64,000 nt of DNA from GCA-003244245 sp035606945 (GTDB lineage: Bacteria > Actinomycetota > Actinomycetes > Mycobacteriales > Pseudonocardiaceae): contig DATNDR010000042.1 in NCBI GenBank assembly GCA_035606945.1, forward strand, positions 1 to 64,000, read 5' to 3'. The notes beneath the pieces are model-generated. The model was not told the DNA's origin. It saw only the letters and a program-made list of their open reading frames with translations, and searched no databases. Of the stretch, positions 57,254 through 64,000 are shown piece by piece. Within the stretch, counting starts at the first letter, position 1; each line of letters opens with the position of its first letter. The position numbers and the translations under genes are program-made.

Positions 57254-58063
57254 TGAGCGTTCGACCTGGTCGGGCGGGGGTGCGGTGATCGAGACGGGTT
57301 CGTTGAACTTGCTGAAGGTGATGACCGTGGAGGTGTGCTGGCCTTGCACGGTCAGGTCCTGGGTGGCCTTGACCGGCCGGCCCTGGTCATCGACATACAA
57401 CTCGATGGGCAAGGTCGTGATCCCGGTGGCGAGCAGCGGCGCCCGGCCCGGCGTCTCCTCCGGGAGCTTGGCGACGTCGACCTGAATCGAGTAATGATCG
57501 ACCGGGGTGCCGTCGATGGACTCCTTGCCGGCGAGCGTGACACTGCGCGCGGCGGAGGCGAATGCGGAGAAGTGATCAAGCGACGCCGACCGGCGGACCG
57601 CCTCCAGCGACGCGGCCAGATTGCGGGCCGTCGGGTTGGTGCTGTCCGGGGTCACCAGCAGCCAGGGCTTGCCGGCCGGATTGGCCGTTCCCCCCAGCTG
57701 GGCATACGTCGCCTGGTCGACGATGAGCAGCCGTCGCTTGCCGACAGATCCGAGTTGTTCGGTCATGTCCAGGGCCTGCAGCGTGCCACCGGCGAGTTTC
57801 GCATCGCCCTCGCTGCTGATCGTCTGATTCGGGGTCGTCACATTGAGGACGAGATGCACCGAGCTCACTGACGAGATTCCACGGCGCAGCAACTCCGTGA
57901 GCCCGGCGGCGTCGGTGGCGGGCGGCAACGCCGGACTCGCCGAGGTGGTGGCCGTCGCGCTGGTACCGGCTGGCTGGCCGCCACCGCTGGACGAGCAGCC
58001 GACTACCGCGATGGCGGGACAGAGCAGGGCGACGGCAACCAACCGCCGCGCGGAGATCATCAC
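57251..58063 (-). CDS. LppX/LprAFG-family lipoprotein
   Basis: This 270-residue protein has a signal peptide with lipobox (PAIAVVGC), a low-complexity Ser/Thr/Ala linker, and the LppX/LprAFG fold (GLTELLRRGISSVSSVHLVL, ISSEGDAKLAGGTLQALDMT, GTPVDHYSIQVDVAKLPEET). In mycobacteria, LprG and LppX carry triacylated lipids across the envelope. There LprG is co-transcribed with an MFS pump, and here a DHA2 MFS gene ends 49 bases upstream on the same strand, matching the LprG-Rv1410c type of arrangement. The start may be GTG 58063 or ATG 58060. Confidence 0.82.
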   Translation of the reverse strand: MMISARRLVAVALLCPAIAVVGCSSSGGGQPAGTSATATTSASPALPPATDAAGLTELLRRGISSVSSVHLVLNVTTPNQTISSEGDAKLAGGTLQALDMTEQLGSVGKRRLLIVDQATYAQLGGTANPAGKPWLLVTPDSTNPTARNLAASLEAVRRSASLDHFSAFASAARSVTLAGKESIDGTPVDHYSIQVDVAKLPEETPGRAPLLATGITTLPIELYVDDQGRPVKATQDLTVQGQHTSTVITFSKFNEPVSITAPPPDQVERS

Positions 58064-58111
58064 GCGGCATGCTACCGCGCGCGTCCGAGGCCGCGGCGCG
58101 GGCCTGGTCGG

Positions 58112-59824
58112 TCACTTATTCTGGCGGCGGGGCACCGTGTGGTTGGTGGTGGTCACCGAGTGGTTGGTGGTGGTCACCGAGGTCACGAACTTGCGCGCGC
58201 CATTCACCTGACCATTGACCGGCGTCGGCCGGGACACGGGTCGCGCCGGCGCAACGGCCGGGGCGGTTGGAGCAGGCCCGGAGCGCAGCAGCAGCGCGCC
58301 CAACGCGCCCACCGCGCAGAGCCCCGCCATGACCAGGAACAGGTTGCTGACACCACTGGCGAACACCCGCAGTTCGGCCTGGTGGTAAGTGGCGTACAGA
58401 CCCGTCCAGTCCGGGGTGCCCGGTGGACCGACATGGGGAACCGGGGTGTTCACCGGCAGCAACGCAGCGCGCCCGGCCATCAGCTGCGCCTGCTGGAGGG
58501 TCAGGATCGCGGTGAACACCGCCACCCCGAGCGCGGCGGCAGTGCGCTGCACGACGTTGTTGAACGCACTGGCCGTGTTGTTGTACGCGGCGGGCAGCAC
58601 CGCGAGGCCCGCGCTGAACAGCGGCATCATGCCGAGGCCGAAACCGGCGTACTGCAGCATCAGCAACCACATGATGTGCTCGCGGCTGGTGTCGATGGTG
58701 ATCGTGTGCATCAGGTAGGTGGCGACGGTGGCGATCGTCAAGCCGACGGCCACCGGCCAGCGGGGCCCGATCCGGTCATAGATCCGCCCCGCGATAGGCA
58801 TCAAGAGTCCCATCACCACCGCCGGCGGCAATACGACAAGTCCCGCATCCAGCGCTCCCCAACCCTGGCCCAGCTGCAGGAACTGCGGGATGTAGAACGC
58901 CGCCACGAACAGCGCCACTATCACCAACGTGACCAACACCAGCGATACGGTGAACGCTCCGTAACGGAACACGCGGACATCGAGCAGCGGATCGTCGACC
59001 TCGAGCTCGATCACCACGAACAGCGCCAGGCTCAGCACACTGAAGGTGAACAGCCCCAGGATCCGGTAGGACGTCCAGTCCCAGTCCGCGCCCTTGGACA
59101 GCGCCAGCAGCAGCGCGAACAACCCAGCCGCGATGGTGACGAAACCCAGGACGTCGAACCGCCGGCCGGTGCGTCCGGGGAACGCCGGTAACACCAGGAT
59201 CGCGGCCACCGTGCCGAGGATCGCGACCGGCACGTTGATGAAGAAGATCAGCCGCCAGTTCACGTACTCGACGAGATATCCGCCCAGAGCCGGCCCGACC
59301 GCCGGGGCGACCACCGCGCCAAGCCCGTACATGCCCAAAGCGGCGCCGAGCCGATCCCGCGGCACGATCCGCAGCAGGATCGCCATCGTGATCGCCGGCA
59401 GGATCCCGCCGAGCAGCGCCTGGATGATCCGGGCAATCACCAGGGTGTCCAGGCTCCACGCCAGCCCGCACAGTGCCGACCCGCCGGCGAATCCCAACAG
59501 TGCCAGGTTGTAGACCCGGCTCAACCCGAAGCGATCCCCCAGCCATGCGGTGGCCGGCACCACCACACCCTCGGTCAGCGCGTATGCGGTGACCACCCAC
59601 TGCGAGTCGCTGGTGGACACCCCGAACTCATTCTGGATGGTGGGCAGGGCCACCGTGACGATGCTGATATCCAGGATCGACATGAACATCCCGACGATCA
59701 GCACTGCCAGCGGCAGCCGCCAGGCCGTCGCAGCGCGGTCCCTGGAGGCACTGCCTGGGGTGAGCCCGCTAGCAGGCGATCTGATCACCCCGCTAGCGGG
59801 CCGTACCCCCGTCCCCTCCACCAC
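58112..59824 (-). CDS. DHA2-type MFS exporter, copy 1
   Basis: This 570-residue pump has 14 predicted membrane helices and DHA2 motifs: VLDISIVTVALPTIQNEFGV-like start, WVVTAYALTEGVVVPATAWL (motif A region, GDRFG), and GALAPAVGP-like motif C. The hydrophilic C-terminus carries a short repeat, VTTTNHSVTTTNHTV. It is paralogous to the next gene over its whole length. The lipoprotein gene downstream makes an LprG/MFS pair likely, while TetR and HlyD genes suggest drug-type export. The start is uncertain; GTG 59824 has no ribosome binding site. Confidence 0.85.
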   Translation of the reverse strand: MVEGTGVRPASGVIRSPASGLTPGSASRDRAATAWRLPLAVLIVGMFMSILDISIVTVALPTIQNEFGVSTSDSQWVVTAYALTEGVVVPATAWLGDRFGLSRVYNLALLGFAGGSALCGLAWSLDTLVIARIIQALLGGILPAITMAILLRIVPRDRLGAALGMYGLGAVVAPAVGPALGGYLVEYVNWRLIFFINVPVAILGTVAAILVLPAFPGRTGRRFDVLGFVTIAAGLFALLLALSKGADWDWTSYRILGLFTFSVLSLALFVVIELEVDDPLLDVRVFRYGAFTVSLVLVTLVIVALFVAAFYIPQFLQLGQGWGALDAGLVVLPPAVVMGLLMPIAGRIYDRIGPRWPVAVGLTIATVATYLMHTITIDTSREHIMWLLMLQYAGFGLGMMPLFSAGLAVLPAAYNNTASAFNNVVQRTAAALGVAVFTAILTLQQAQLMAGRAALLPVNTPVPHVGPPGTPDWTGLYATYHQAELRVFASGVSNLFLVMAGLCAVGALGALLLRSGPAPTAPAVAPARPVSRPTPVNGQVNGARKFVTSVTTTNHSVTTTNHTVPRRQNK

Positions 59825-59885
59825 AACACCACGGTGCCATAAGAAACGTCAAGTTCTCTACCTAATTTCCGCAGCCGCATAGCCA

Positions 59886-59951
59886 CCCCGACATGGAGAC
59901 ATATCGGGGTCAAAGGCGGCCCCTTGGCCCCGATATGTCTCCATGTCGGGG
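59886..59951. repeat. paired palindrome family B, copy 2
   Basis: CCCCGACATG, GAGA, CATATCGGGG at 59886-59909 faces CCCCGATATG, TCTC, CATGTCGGGG at 59928-59951. The two units are exact complements. Each also folds on itself with a four-base loop and one C-A mismatch. It directly abuts the stop codon of MFS copy 2, where it could also serve as terminator. Confidence 0.92.
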
Positions 59952-61580
59952 TTAGCGGGTTGCGTGAGGGGTGGGCTGGACGAGGGGTCGAGGAGGCTGG
60001 CCGTTGGGGGAGGCCGGTGGAGCCACGCGCGGGGCGGCCGGGGTGGCGCCAGGCGCAGCAACGGCGGCGGGGCCGGAGCGCAGCGCCAGCGCGCCCAGAG
60101 CAGCCAGCAAGCTCAGCGCGGAGGCGATCAGGAACAGGTCGCCGATCGCCCCGACGAACACCTGCAGCTGGGTCATCCGGTAGGTGGCATAGTCGCCCAG
60201 CCAGTCCGGAGTGCCCGGCGGGCCGATGTGCGGGGTGGCGACGTTCGAGGGCACCAACGCGGCGCGCCCGGCCATCTGCTCGGCCTGCTGCTTGATCAGG
60301 ATGGCGGTGAGCACTGCCAAGCCGAGCGCACCCGAGACTCGTTGCACCACATTGTTGAACGCGCTGGCCGCGTTCACCTGGGCCACCGGGATGACGGCCA
60401 CTCCCCCGGTGAAGATCGGCATCATGGCCATGCCCAGGCCGGCCCCTTGCAGGACCAGAATCCACATGATGTGCGCGCGAGTGGTGTCGATGGTGATCGT
60501 GTGCAGCAGGTAGGTGCTGACCGACACGAGCGCCAGGCCGACGGCCGCCGGCCAGCGAGGCCCGATTCGGTCATAGACCCGACCGGCGATAGGCATCATC
60601 ACACCCATCATCAGCGCCTGCGGCAGCAAGGTGATGCCCGCATCGAGCGCTCCCCACCCCTGGCCCTGCTGGAGGAACAACGGGATGTAGAACAGCACTC
60701 CGAACATCACGACCATCAGCAAGGAGATCAGCACCAGCGAATGGGTGTACGCCCCGTACCGGAATATCCGGATATCGAGCAGTGGGTCGTCAACCGCGAG
60801 CTCGATCACCACGAACAGCGCCAGGCTCAGCACGCTGAACGTGATCAGCCCCAGAACCCGGTAGGAATACCAGCCCCAGGACTCACCCTCCGACAGGGCC
60901 AACAGCACCGCGAACAAACCGCCTGCGATGGTCACAAAGCCCAGCACATCGAACCGCCGCCGGGCCAGCCGCGGGAAGTGCGGCAACACCAGCACGGCAG
61001 CCACCGCTCCGAGGATCCCGATCGGCACGTTGATGAAGAAGATCAGCCGCCAGTTCACGTACTCGACCAGGTAGCCACCCAATGTCGGGCCGACCGCCGG
61101 TGCAAACACCACGCCGAGGCCGTAGAGACCCATCGCGGCACCCAGCCGATCTCGCGGCACGATCCGGAACAGGATCGACATGGTGATCACCGGAAGGATG
61201 CCGCCCGGGATTGCCTGCACGATCCGGAAGATCACCAGACTGTTCAAGTCCCACGCCAGCCCGCACAGCGCAGAGCCGACAGCGAACGCCAGCAGCGCCA
61301 GGTGGTACACCCGGCTCAACCCGAAACGGTCTCCCAACCATGCCGTGACCGGCACCACGACACCCAGCGCCAGCGTGTACCCCGTCACCACCCATTGCAC
61401 GTCGTCAGTTGTCACGCCGAATTCGTTCTGGATCGTGGGAATGGCGACGTTGACGATGCTGATGTCGAGAACCGACATGAACATGCCCGCGATCAGCACG
61501 GCCAGTGGCAAGCCCCAGCCCGAGGTGGCGGCTGAGCCCACCGCCGGCCGCGCCCTTGGGAAAACGTGTGGGCGTGTCAT
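59952..61580 (-). CDS. DHA2-type MFS exporter, copy 2
   Basis: This 542-residue pump (from ATG 61580) is a close paralogue of the pump at 58112-59824. It has the same 14-helix plan and near-identical segments such as VEYVNWRLIFFINVP, QGWGALDAGITLLPQALMMG and PHIGPPGTPDWLGDYATY. No ribosome binding site is visible before the ATG. It is divergent from the first TetR gene, which is the expected regulator. A family B palindrome follows its stop. Confidence 0.87.
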   Translation of the reverse strand: MTRPHVFPRARPAVGSAATSGWGLPLAVLIAGMFMSVLDISIVNVAIPTIQNEFGVTTDDVQWVVTGYTLALGVVVPVTAWLGDRFGLSRVYHLALLAFAVGSALCGLAWDLNSLVIFRIVQAIPGGILPVITMSILFRIVPRDRLGAAMGLYGLGVVFAPAVGPTLGGYLVEYVNWRLIFFINVPIGILGAVAAVLVLPHFPRLARRRFDVLGFVTIAGGLFAVLLALSEGESWGWYSYRVLGLITFSVLSLALFVVIELAVDDPLLDIRIFRYGAYTHSLVLISLLMVVMFGVLFYIPLFLQQGQGWGALDAGITLLPQALMMGVMMPIAGRVYDRIGPRWPAAVGLALVSVSTYLLHTITIDTTRAHIMWILVLQGAGLGMAMMPIFTGGVAVIPVAQVNAASAFNNVVQRVSGALGLAVLTAILIKQQAEQMAGRAALVPSNVATPHIGPPGTPDWLGDYATYRMTQLQVFVGAIGDLFLIASALSLLAALGALALRSGPAAVAAPGATPAAPRVAPPASPNGQPPRPLVQPTPHATR

Positions 61581-61671
61581 GCAACTACTGTGCCATCGGA
61601 ACACCGTGTGCTCTACTGTCTCGTCCCGCTGCTAACATTCAGTGTTGCCAACAGCGCGGAGGGTGCCGACG

Positions 61672-62304
61672 GTGAGCACGGTCAGCGAGGCTTGCGGAGC
61701 TCGGGAGCCTTCGGATACCGCTGCCGACCACCGCAAGGGGCCTCGCCGGCGAGGTGACGCGCTACACGCGGCGATCTTCGAGGCCACCCTCGACGAGCTG
61801 ACCGCGGTCGGCTACGCCGAGCTGAAGATGGAACATGTGGCCAACCGGGCCCGCGCCAGCAAGGGATCCCTGTACCGGCGCTGGTCCAGCCGGGCCGAAC
61901 TGGTGGCCGACGCCGTCCACCACACCATTCCCGGCTGCGCTGAGCGACCCGACACCGGAAGTGTCCGCGAGGACCTCCTCGGCTGCCTGCGCGGATTCGC
62001 GACCTTGCTCAACGGCCCCTCCGGTGAGGCCATCAGAGGCCTGATGGCCGACACCATCCGAAATCCGGACCTCATGGAGGTCGTCCGAGTCCGCTTCGTC
62101 GATCCCGGCGTCGGGTTGTTTCTCGAAGTACTGCGGCGCGGCGCGGCGCGCGGCGAGGTCCGCGCCACCGCGCTCACCCGGCGCATCGCCAGCCTGGGCC
62201 CCGATCTGCTGCGCGAATACTTCTTGGTGCACCGCACGCCGATTCCCGATCGGGTGCTGATCGAGATGGTCGACGAGGTGATCATCCCGCTGATCCGGGC
62301 CTGA
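61672..62304 (+). CDS. TetR-family regulator, copy 1
   Basis: This 210-residue TetR protein has an N-terminal helix-turn-helix (DELTAVGYAELKMEHVANRA, RASKGSLYRRWSSRAELVAD) and a C-terminal ligand domain of TetR_C_11-like type (LRGFATLLNGPSGEAIRGLM, FVDPGVGLFLEVLRRGAARG). GGAGGG lies eight bases before GTG 61672. It is divergent to MFS copy 2 and probably represses it. It is highly similar to the next gene. Confidence 0.88.
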   Translation: MSTVSEACGAREPSDTAADHRKGPRRRGDALHAAIFEATLDELTAVGYAELKMEHVANRARASKGSLYRRWSSRAELVADAVHHTIPGCAERPDTGSVREDLLGCLRGFATLLNGPSGEAIRGLMADTIRNPDLMEVVRVRFVDPGVGLFLEVLRRGAARGEVRATALTRRIASLGPDLLREYFLVHRTPIPDRVLIEMVDEVIIPLIRA

Positions 62305-62310
62305 AGCTGG

Positions 62311-62330
62311 GCCAGACTCTGCCAGACTCT
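62311..62330. repeat. tandem 10-bp repeat
   Basis: GCCAGACTCT is repeated twice without gap and then begins a third time (GCCAG). It lies just after the stop of the first TetR gene and about 90 bases before the second. Confidence 0.8.
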
Positions 62331-62419
62331 GCCAGCTCAACGAAACGCGGCGTACTCTACCGTTGACGGCGTCCATGAGGGATACTGGACCGCCATCTGA
62401 GGGCGGAGAGGTGTGGACG

Positions 62420-63040
62420 TTGAGTAGCGCCGGCCCGGTCGACCACCGTAAGGGGCCTCGACGCCGCGGCGATGCGCTGTGTTCAGCGATCTTCGAGGCC
62501 ACCCTTGAGGAGCTGAAAGCGGTCGGCTACGCCGAGCTGAAAATGGAACACGTGGCCCACCGGGCCCGCGCCAGCAAGGGATCCCTCTACCGGCGCTGGC
62601 CCAGCCGCGCCGAACTGGTGGTCGACGCGATACACCACCGCTTTCCCAGCCATGGCAACGCCCCCGAGACCGGCAACGTACGCGACGACCTGCTCGGCGG
62701 CCTGCGGAAGATCGCCTATCTGCTCAACAGCCCTTCCGGCGAGGCCATCCGCGGCCTGATGGCGGACACCATCCGGAATCCCGATCTCATGGAGGCCGTG
62801 CGCGTTCGCTTCGTCGATCCGGGCGTCGGCCTTTTTCTCGACGTGCTCCGGCGCGGGGCGGCGCGCGGCGAGGTCCGCGCCGAGGCCCTCACGCCGCGCT
62901 TCGCGAGCCTGGGTCCCGATCTGCTGCGCCAGTACTTCATGATCCACCACTCCCCGATCCCGGAGCGCGTGCTGATCGAGATCGTCGACGAGGTGGTCCT
63001 GCCCTTGGTCCGGGCCACACCGGAACCCCCCCTGGCATAA
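62420..63040 (+). CDS. TetR-family regulator, copy 2
   Basis: This 206-residue protein is a tandem paralogue of copy 1, sharing DHRKGPRRRGDAL, GYAELKMEHVAHRARASKGS, LYRRWPSRAELVVD and almost the whole ligand domain framework (GEAIRGLMADTIRNPDLMEA). TTG 62420 is proposed because GGAGAGG lies eight bases before it and the N-terminus then aligns with copy 1; GTG 62411 is possible. The HlyD-like gene follows on the same strand after 99 bases. Confidence 0.87.
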   Translation: MSSAGPVDHRKGPRRRGDALCSAIFEATLEELKAVGYAELKMEHVAHRARASKGSLYRRWPSRAELVVDAIHHRFPSHGNAPETGNVRDDLLGGLRKIAYLLNSPSGEAIRGLMADTIRNPDLMEAVRVRFVDPGVGLFLDVLRRGAARGEVRAEALTPRFASLGPDLLRQYFMIHHSPIPERVLIEIVDEVVLPLVRATPEPPLA

Positions 63041-63139
63041 CCCGGAATTAAGTCTGTCGCGTCAGCAGGCTGCCTAAGTTAAGGTACGGCGCGTAGCCTA
63101 TTGCTAGAAGCTCCACCATTTCAGATGGGAGGTGTGAGC

Positions 63140-63880
63140 GTGGAAGGCCCCGTCGCGGCACCGCCCGCACCAGTTGACCAGCGACCCACCGATGGCGTTG
63201 TGAGTCCCCCACCCGGGAAACGCAAGCTCAAGCGGTCCACCCGCATCGCCCTGATCGTGATCCTGATTCTCGCGCTGGCGGCCGGGGCCGCCTTCGGCGT
63301 CAGTTACTTCCTCAACGCCCGCAACTACGTCACCACTGACAACGCCCAGATCGACGGCGACAAGATCGCTATCAATGCGCCCGCCACCGGTACCCTGCTC
63401 GACTGGACCGCCAATCAGGGCAGTGACGTGCGCAAAAACCAGGTGGTCGGCCGCATCGAGATCCAGGGCGGGTTCTCCAAACCGCAGATGCCGATCAAGG
63501 CACCGGGCGATGGCACGGTGGCCGTGGACAACGGCGTGGTGGGTACCTACGTCACCACCGGCACCCAGCTCGGCGTGGCCTACAACCTTGACAAGATCTT
63601 CGTCACCGCACGCGTCGACGAAACCGACGTCAAAGCGGTGCACCCCGGCCAGGTGGTTGACGTCGATGTCGACGCCTACCCCAATGCCCACATCACCGGG
63701 CGGGTCCGGGAGATCCAAGGCGGCGCGGCCGCGGTGTTCTCCCTGTTCCCGCAGAGCAACACCGGGGGCAACTTCCAGAAAGTGACACAAGTCATCCCCG
63801 TCAAGATCGCCCTAGACGCACCCCCCACCGTCGACCTCGTTCCCGGCATGAACGTCACCGTCCACATCCACAAGCACTGA
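63140..63880 (+). CDS. HlyD/EmrA-like membrane fusion adaptor
   Basis: This 246-residue protein has a proline-rich cytosolic start, one membrane helix (IALIVILILALAAGAAFGVS) and a HlyD-type barrel-sandwich domain: NYVTTDNAQIDGDKIAINAP, then IKAPGDGTVAVDNGVVGTYV, TGTQLGVAYNLDKIFVTARV and VVDVDVDAYPNAHITGRVRE. The opening YVTTDNAxI matches EmrA. The central coiled coil is almost absent, as usual in Gram-positive adaptors with no outer-membrane partner. GGGAGG precedes GTG 63140. It probably works with one of the two DHA2 pumps. Confidence 0.85.
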   Translation: MEGPVAAPPAPVDQRPTDGVVSPPPGKRKLKRSTRIALIVILILALAAGAAFGVSYFLNARNYVTTDNAQIDGDKIAINAPATGTLLDWTANQGSDVRKNQVVGRIEIQGGFSKPQMPIKAPGDGTVAVDNGVVGTYVTTGTQLGVAYNLDKIFVTARVDETDVKAVHPGQVVDVDVDAYPNAHITGRVREIQGGAAAVFSLFPQSNTGGNFQKVTQVIPVKIALDAPPTVDLVPGMNVTVHIHKH

Positions 63881-63899
63881 CCCCGTCCCCCCGGCCATA

Positions 63900-63914
63900 A
63901 CCGCAGACTGCGGT
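63900..63914. terminator. short hairpin after the HlyD-like gene
   Basis: ACCGCAG and CTGCGGT pair around a single A, 20 bases after the stop. The core CCGCAG/CTGCGG is shared with the outer stem of family A palindromes, so it may be a worn relative. Confidence 0.4.
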
Positions 63915-64000
63915 GGGAAACTGGGCCGACCGCACCCAGGCCGCGGTGCACGCCTGGCGCCATGGCGTGCTCCGCCGCGCACGATGGTGGCATGACCCGA

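Noticed and set aside
59943..61535. Plus-strand open frame of 530 codons
   Set aside because: It is fully antisense to MFS copy 2, His/Gln/Arg-rich and without a start signal.
63060..63100. Possible iron box (TAAGTTAAGG-like) before the HlyD gene
   Set aside because: It matches the DtxR/IdeR palindrome poorly and no iron-related gene is nearby.
63992..64000. ATG at the right edge as start of a further gene
   Set aside because: Only three codons are visible, too few to support a call.

Overview
The window is high-GC DNA from an actinomycete. Support comes from GTG starts, four-base GTGA/ATGA gene overlaps, a DUF222/HNH (13E12-type) protein, an ECF41 (SigJ-type) sigma factor, an LppX/LprAFG lipoprotein, a DUF5709 protein, a SARP/BTAD regulator and an HspR/HAIR heat-shock site. 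A Pseudonocardiales- or Mycobacteriales-like host is the best guess, by inference only. No rRNA, CRISPR array, origin or complete tRNA was seen.

Layout. 0-7 kb is a worn accessory zone. It holds gene stubs (trypco2 domain, SDR), the 3' end of a tRNA-Lys-like gene, two MntP-type manganese exporters, a complete IS66 element with exact 8-bp target duplication, and a chimeric protein (IS3-type helix-turn-helix plus nine Sel1/TPR repeats) followed in another frame by a secreted-type HNH nuclease domain. 7-31 kb is mostly ordinary chromosomal and stress functions: sigma/anti-sigma pair, FAD disulfide oxidoreductase, nucleotidyltransferase and phosphoesterase, DUF222/HNH gene abutting a broken rnz, two orphan MacB/FtsX permeases, DUF5709 and GreA-like pair, sigJ with a FAD oxidoreductase, a molybdopterin oxidoreductase lacking Fe-S ligands, hsp20/hspR, a secreted serine protease, 6-phosphogluconate dehydrogenase and vapBC. 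31-38 kb (minus strand) is a compact operon: beta-lactamase-like serine hydrolase, livKHMGF and a class V aminotransferase.

38-56 kb resembles a set of tailoring genes for a small molecule but has no PKS, NRPS or terpene core. It holds a PaaK-like adenylate-forming ligase, a PPOX flavoprotein, a P450, an SNase-like protein, an FMN reductase, a Rieske-ThDP fusion enzyme, a phosphotransferase with an altered catalytic motif, a LuxR regulator, a fusion of an apparently dead alpha/beta hydrolase to a berberine-bridge-type FAD oxidase, two methyltransferases and a SARP regulator. 57-64 kb has an LprG-type lipoprotein and a duplicated export module (two DHA2 MFS pumps, two TetR regulators, one HlyD/EmrA-like adaptor).

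The main structure not explained by genes is a set of intergenic paired palindromes. Two families occur twice each (39.6 and 40.3 kb; 45.2 and 59.9 kb). In the cleanest units each arm is itself a hairpin, as in REPIN/BIME-type elements. Two further large inverted repeats lie between convergent genes at 50.3 and 57.2 kb. The other strong leads are the HTH-Sel1-HNH locus, the dead-hydrolase/FAD-oxidase fusion and the Rieske-ThDP fusion.
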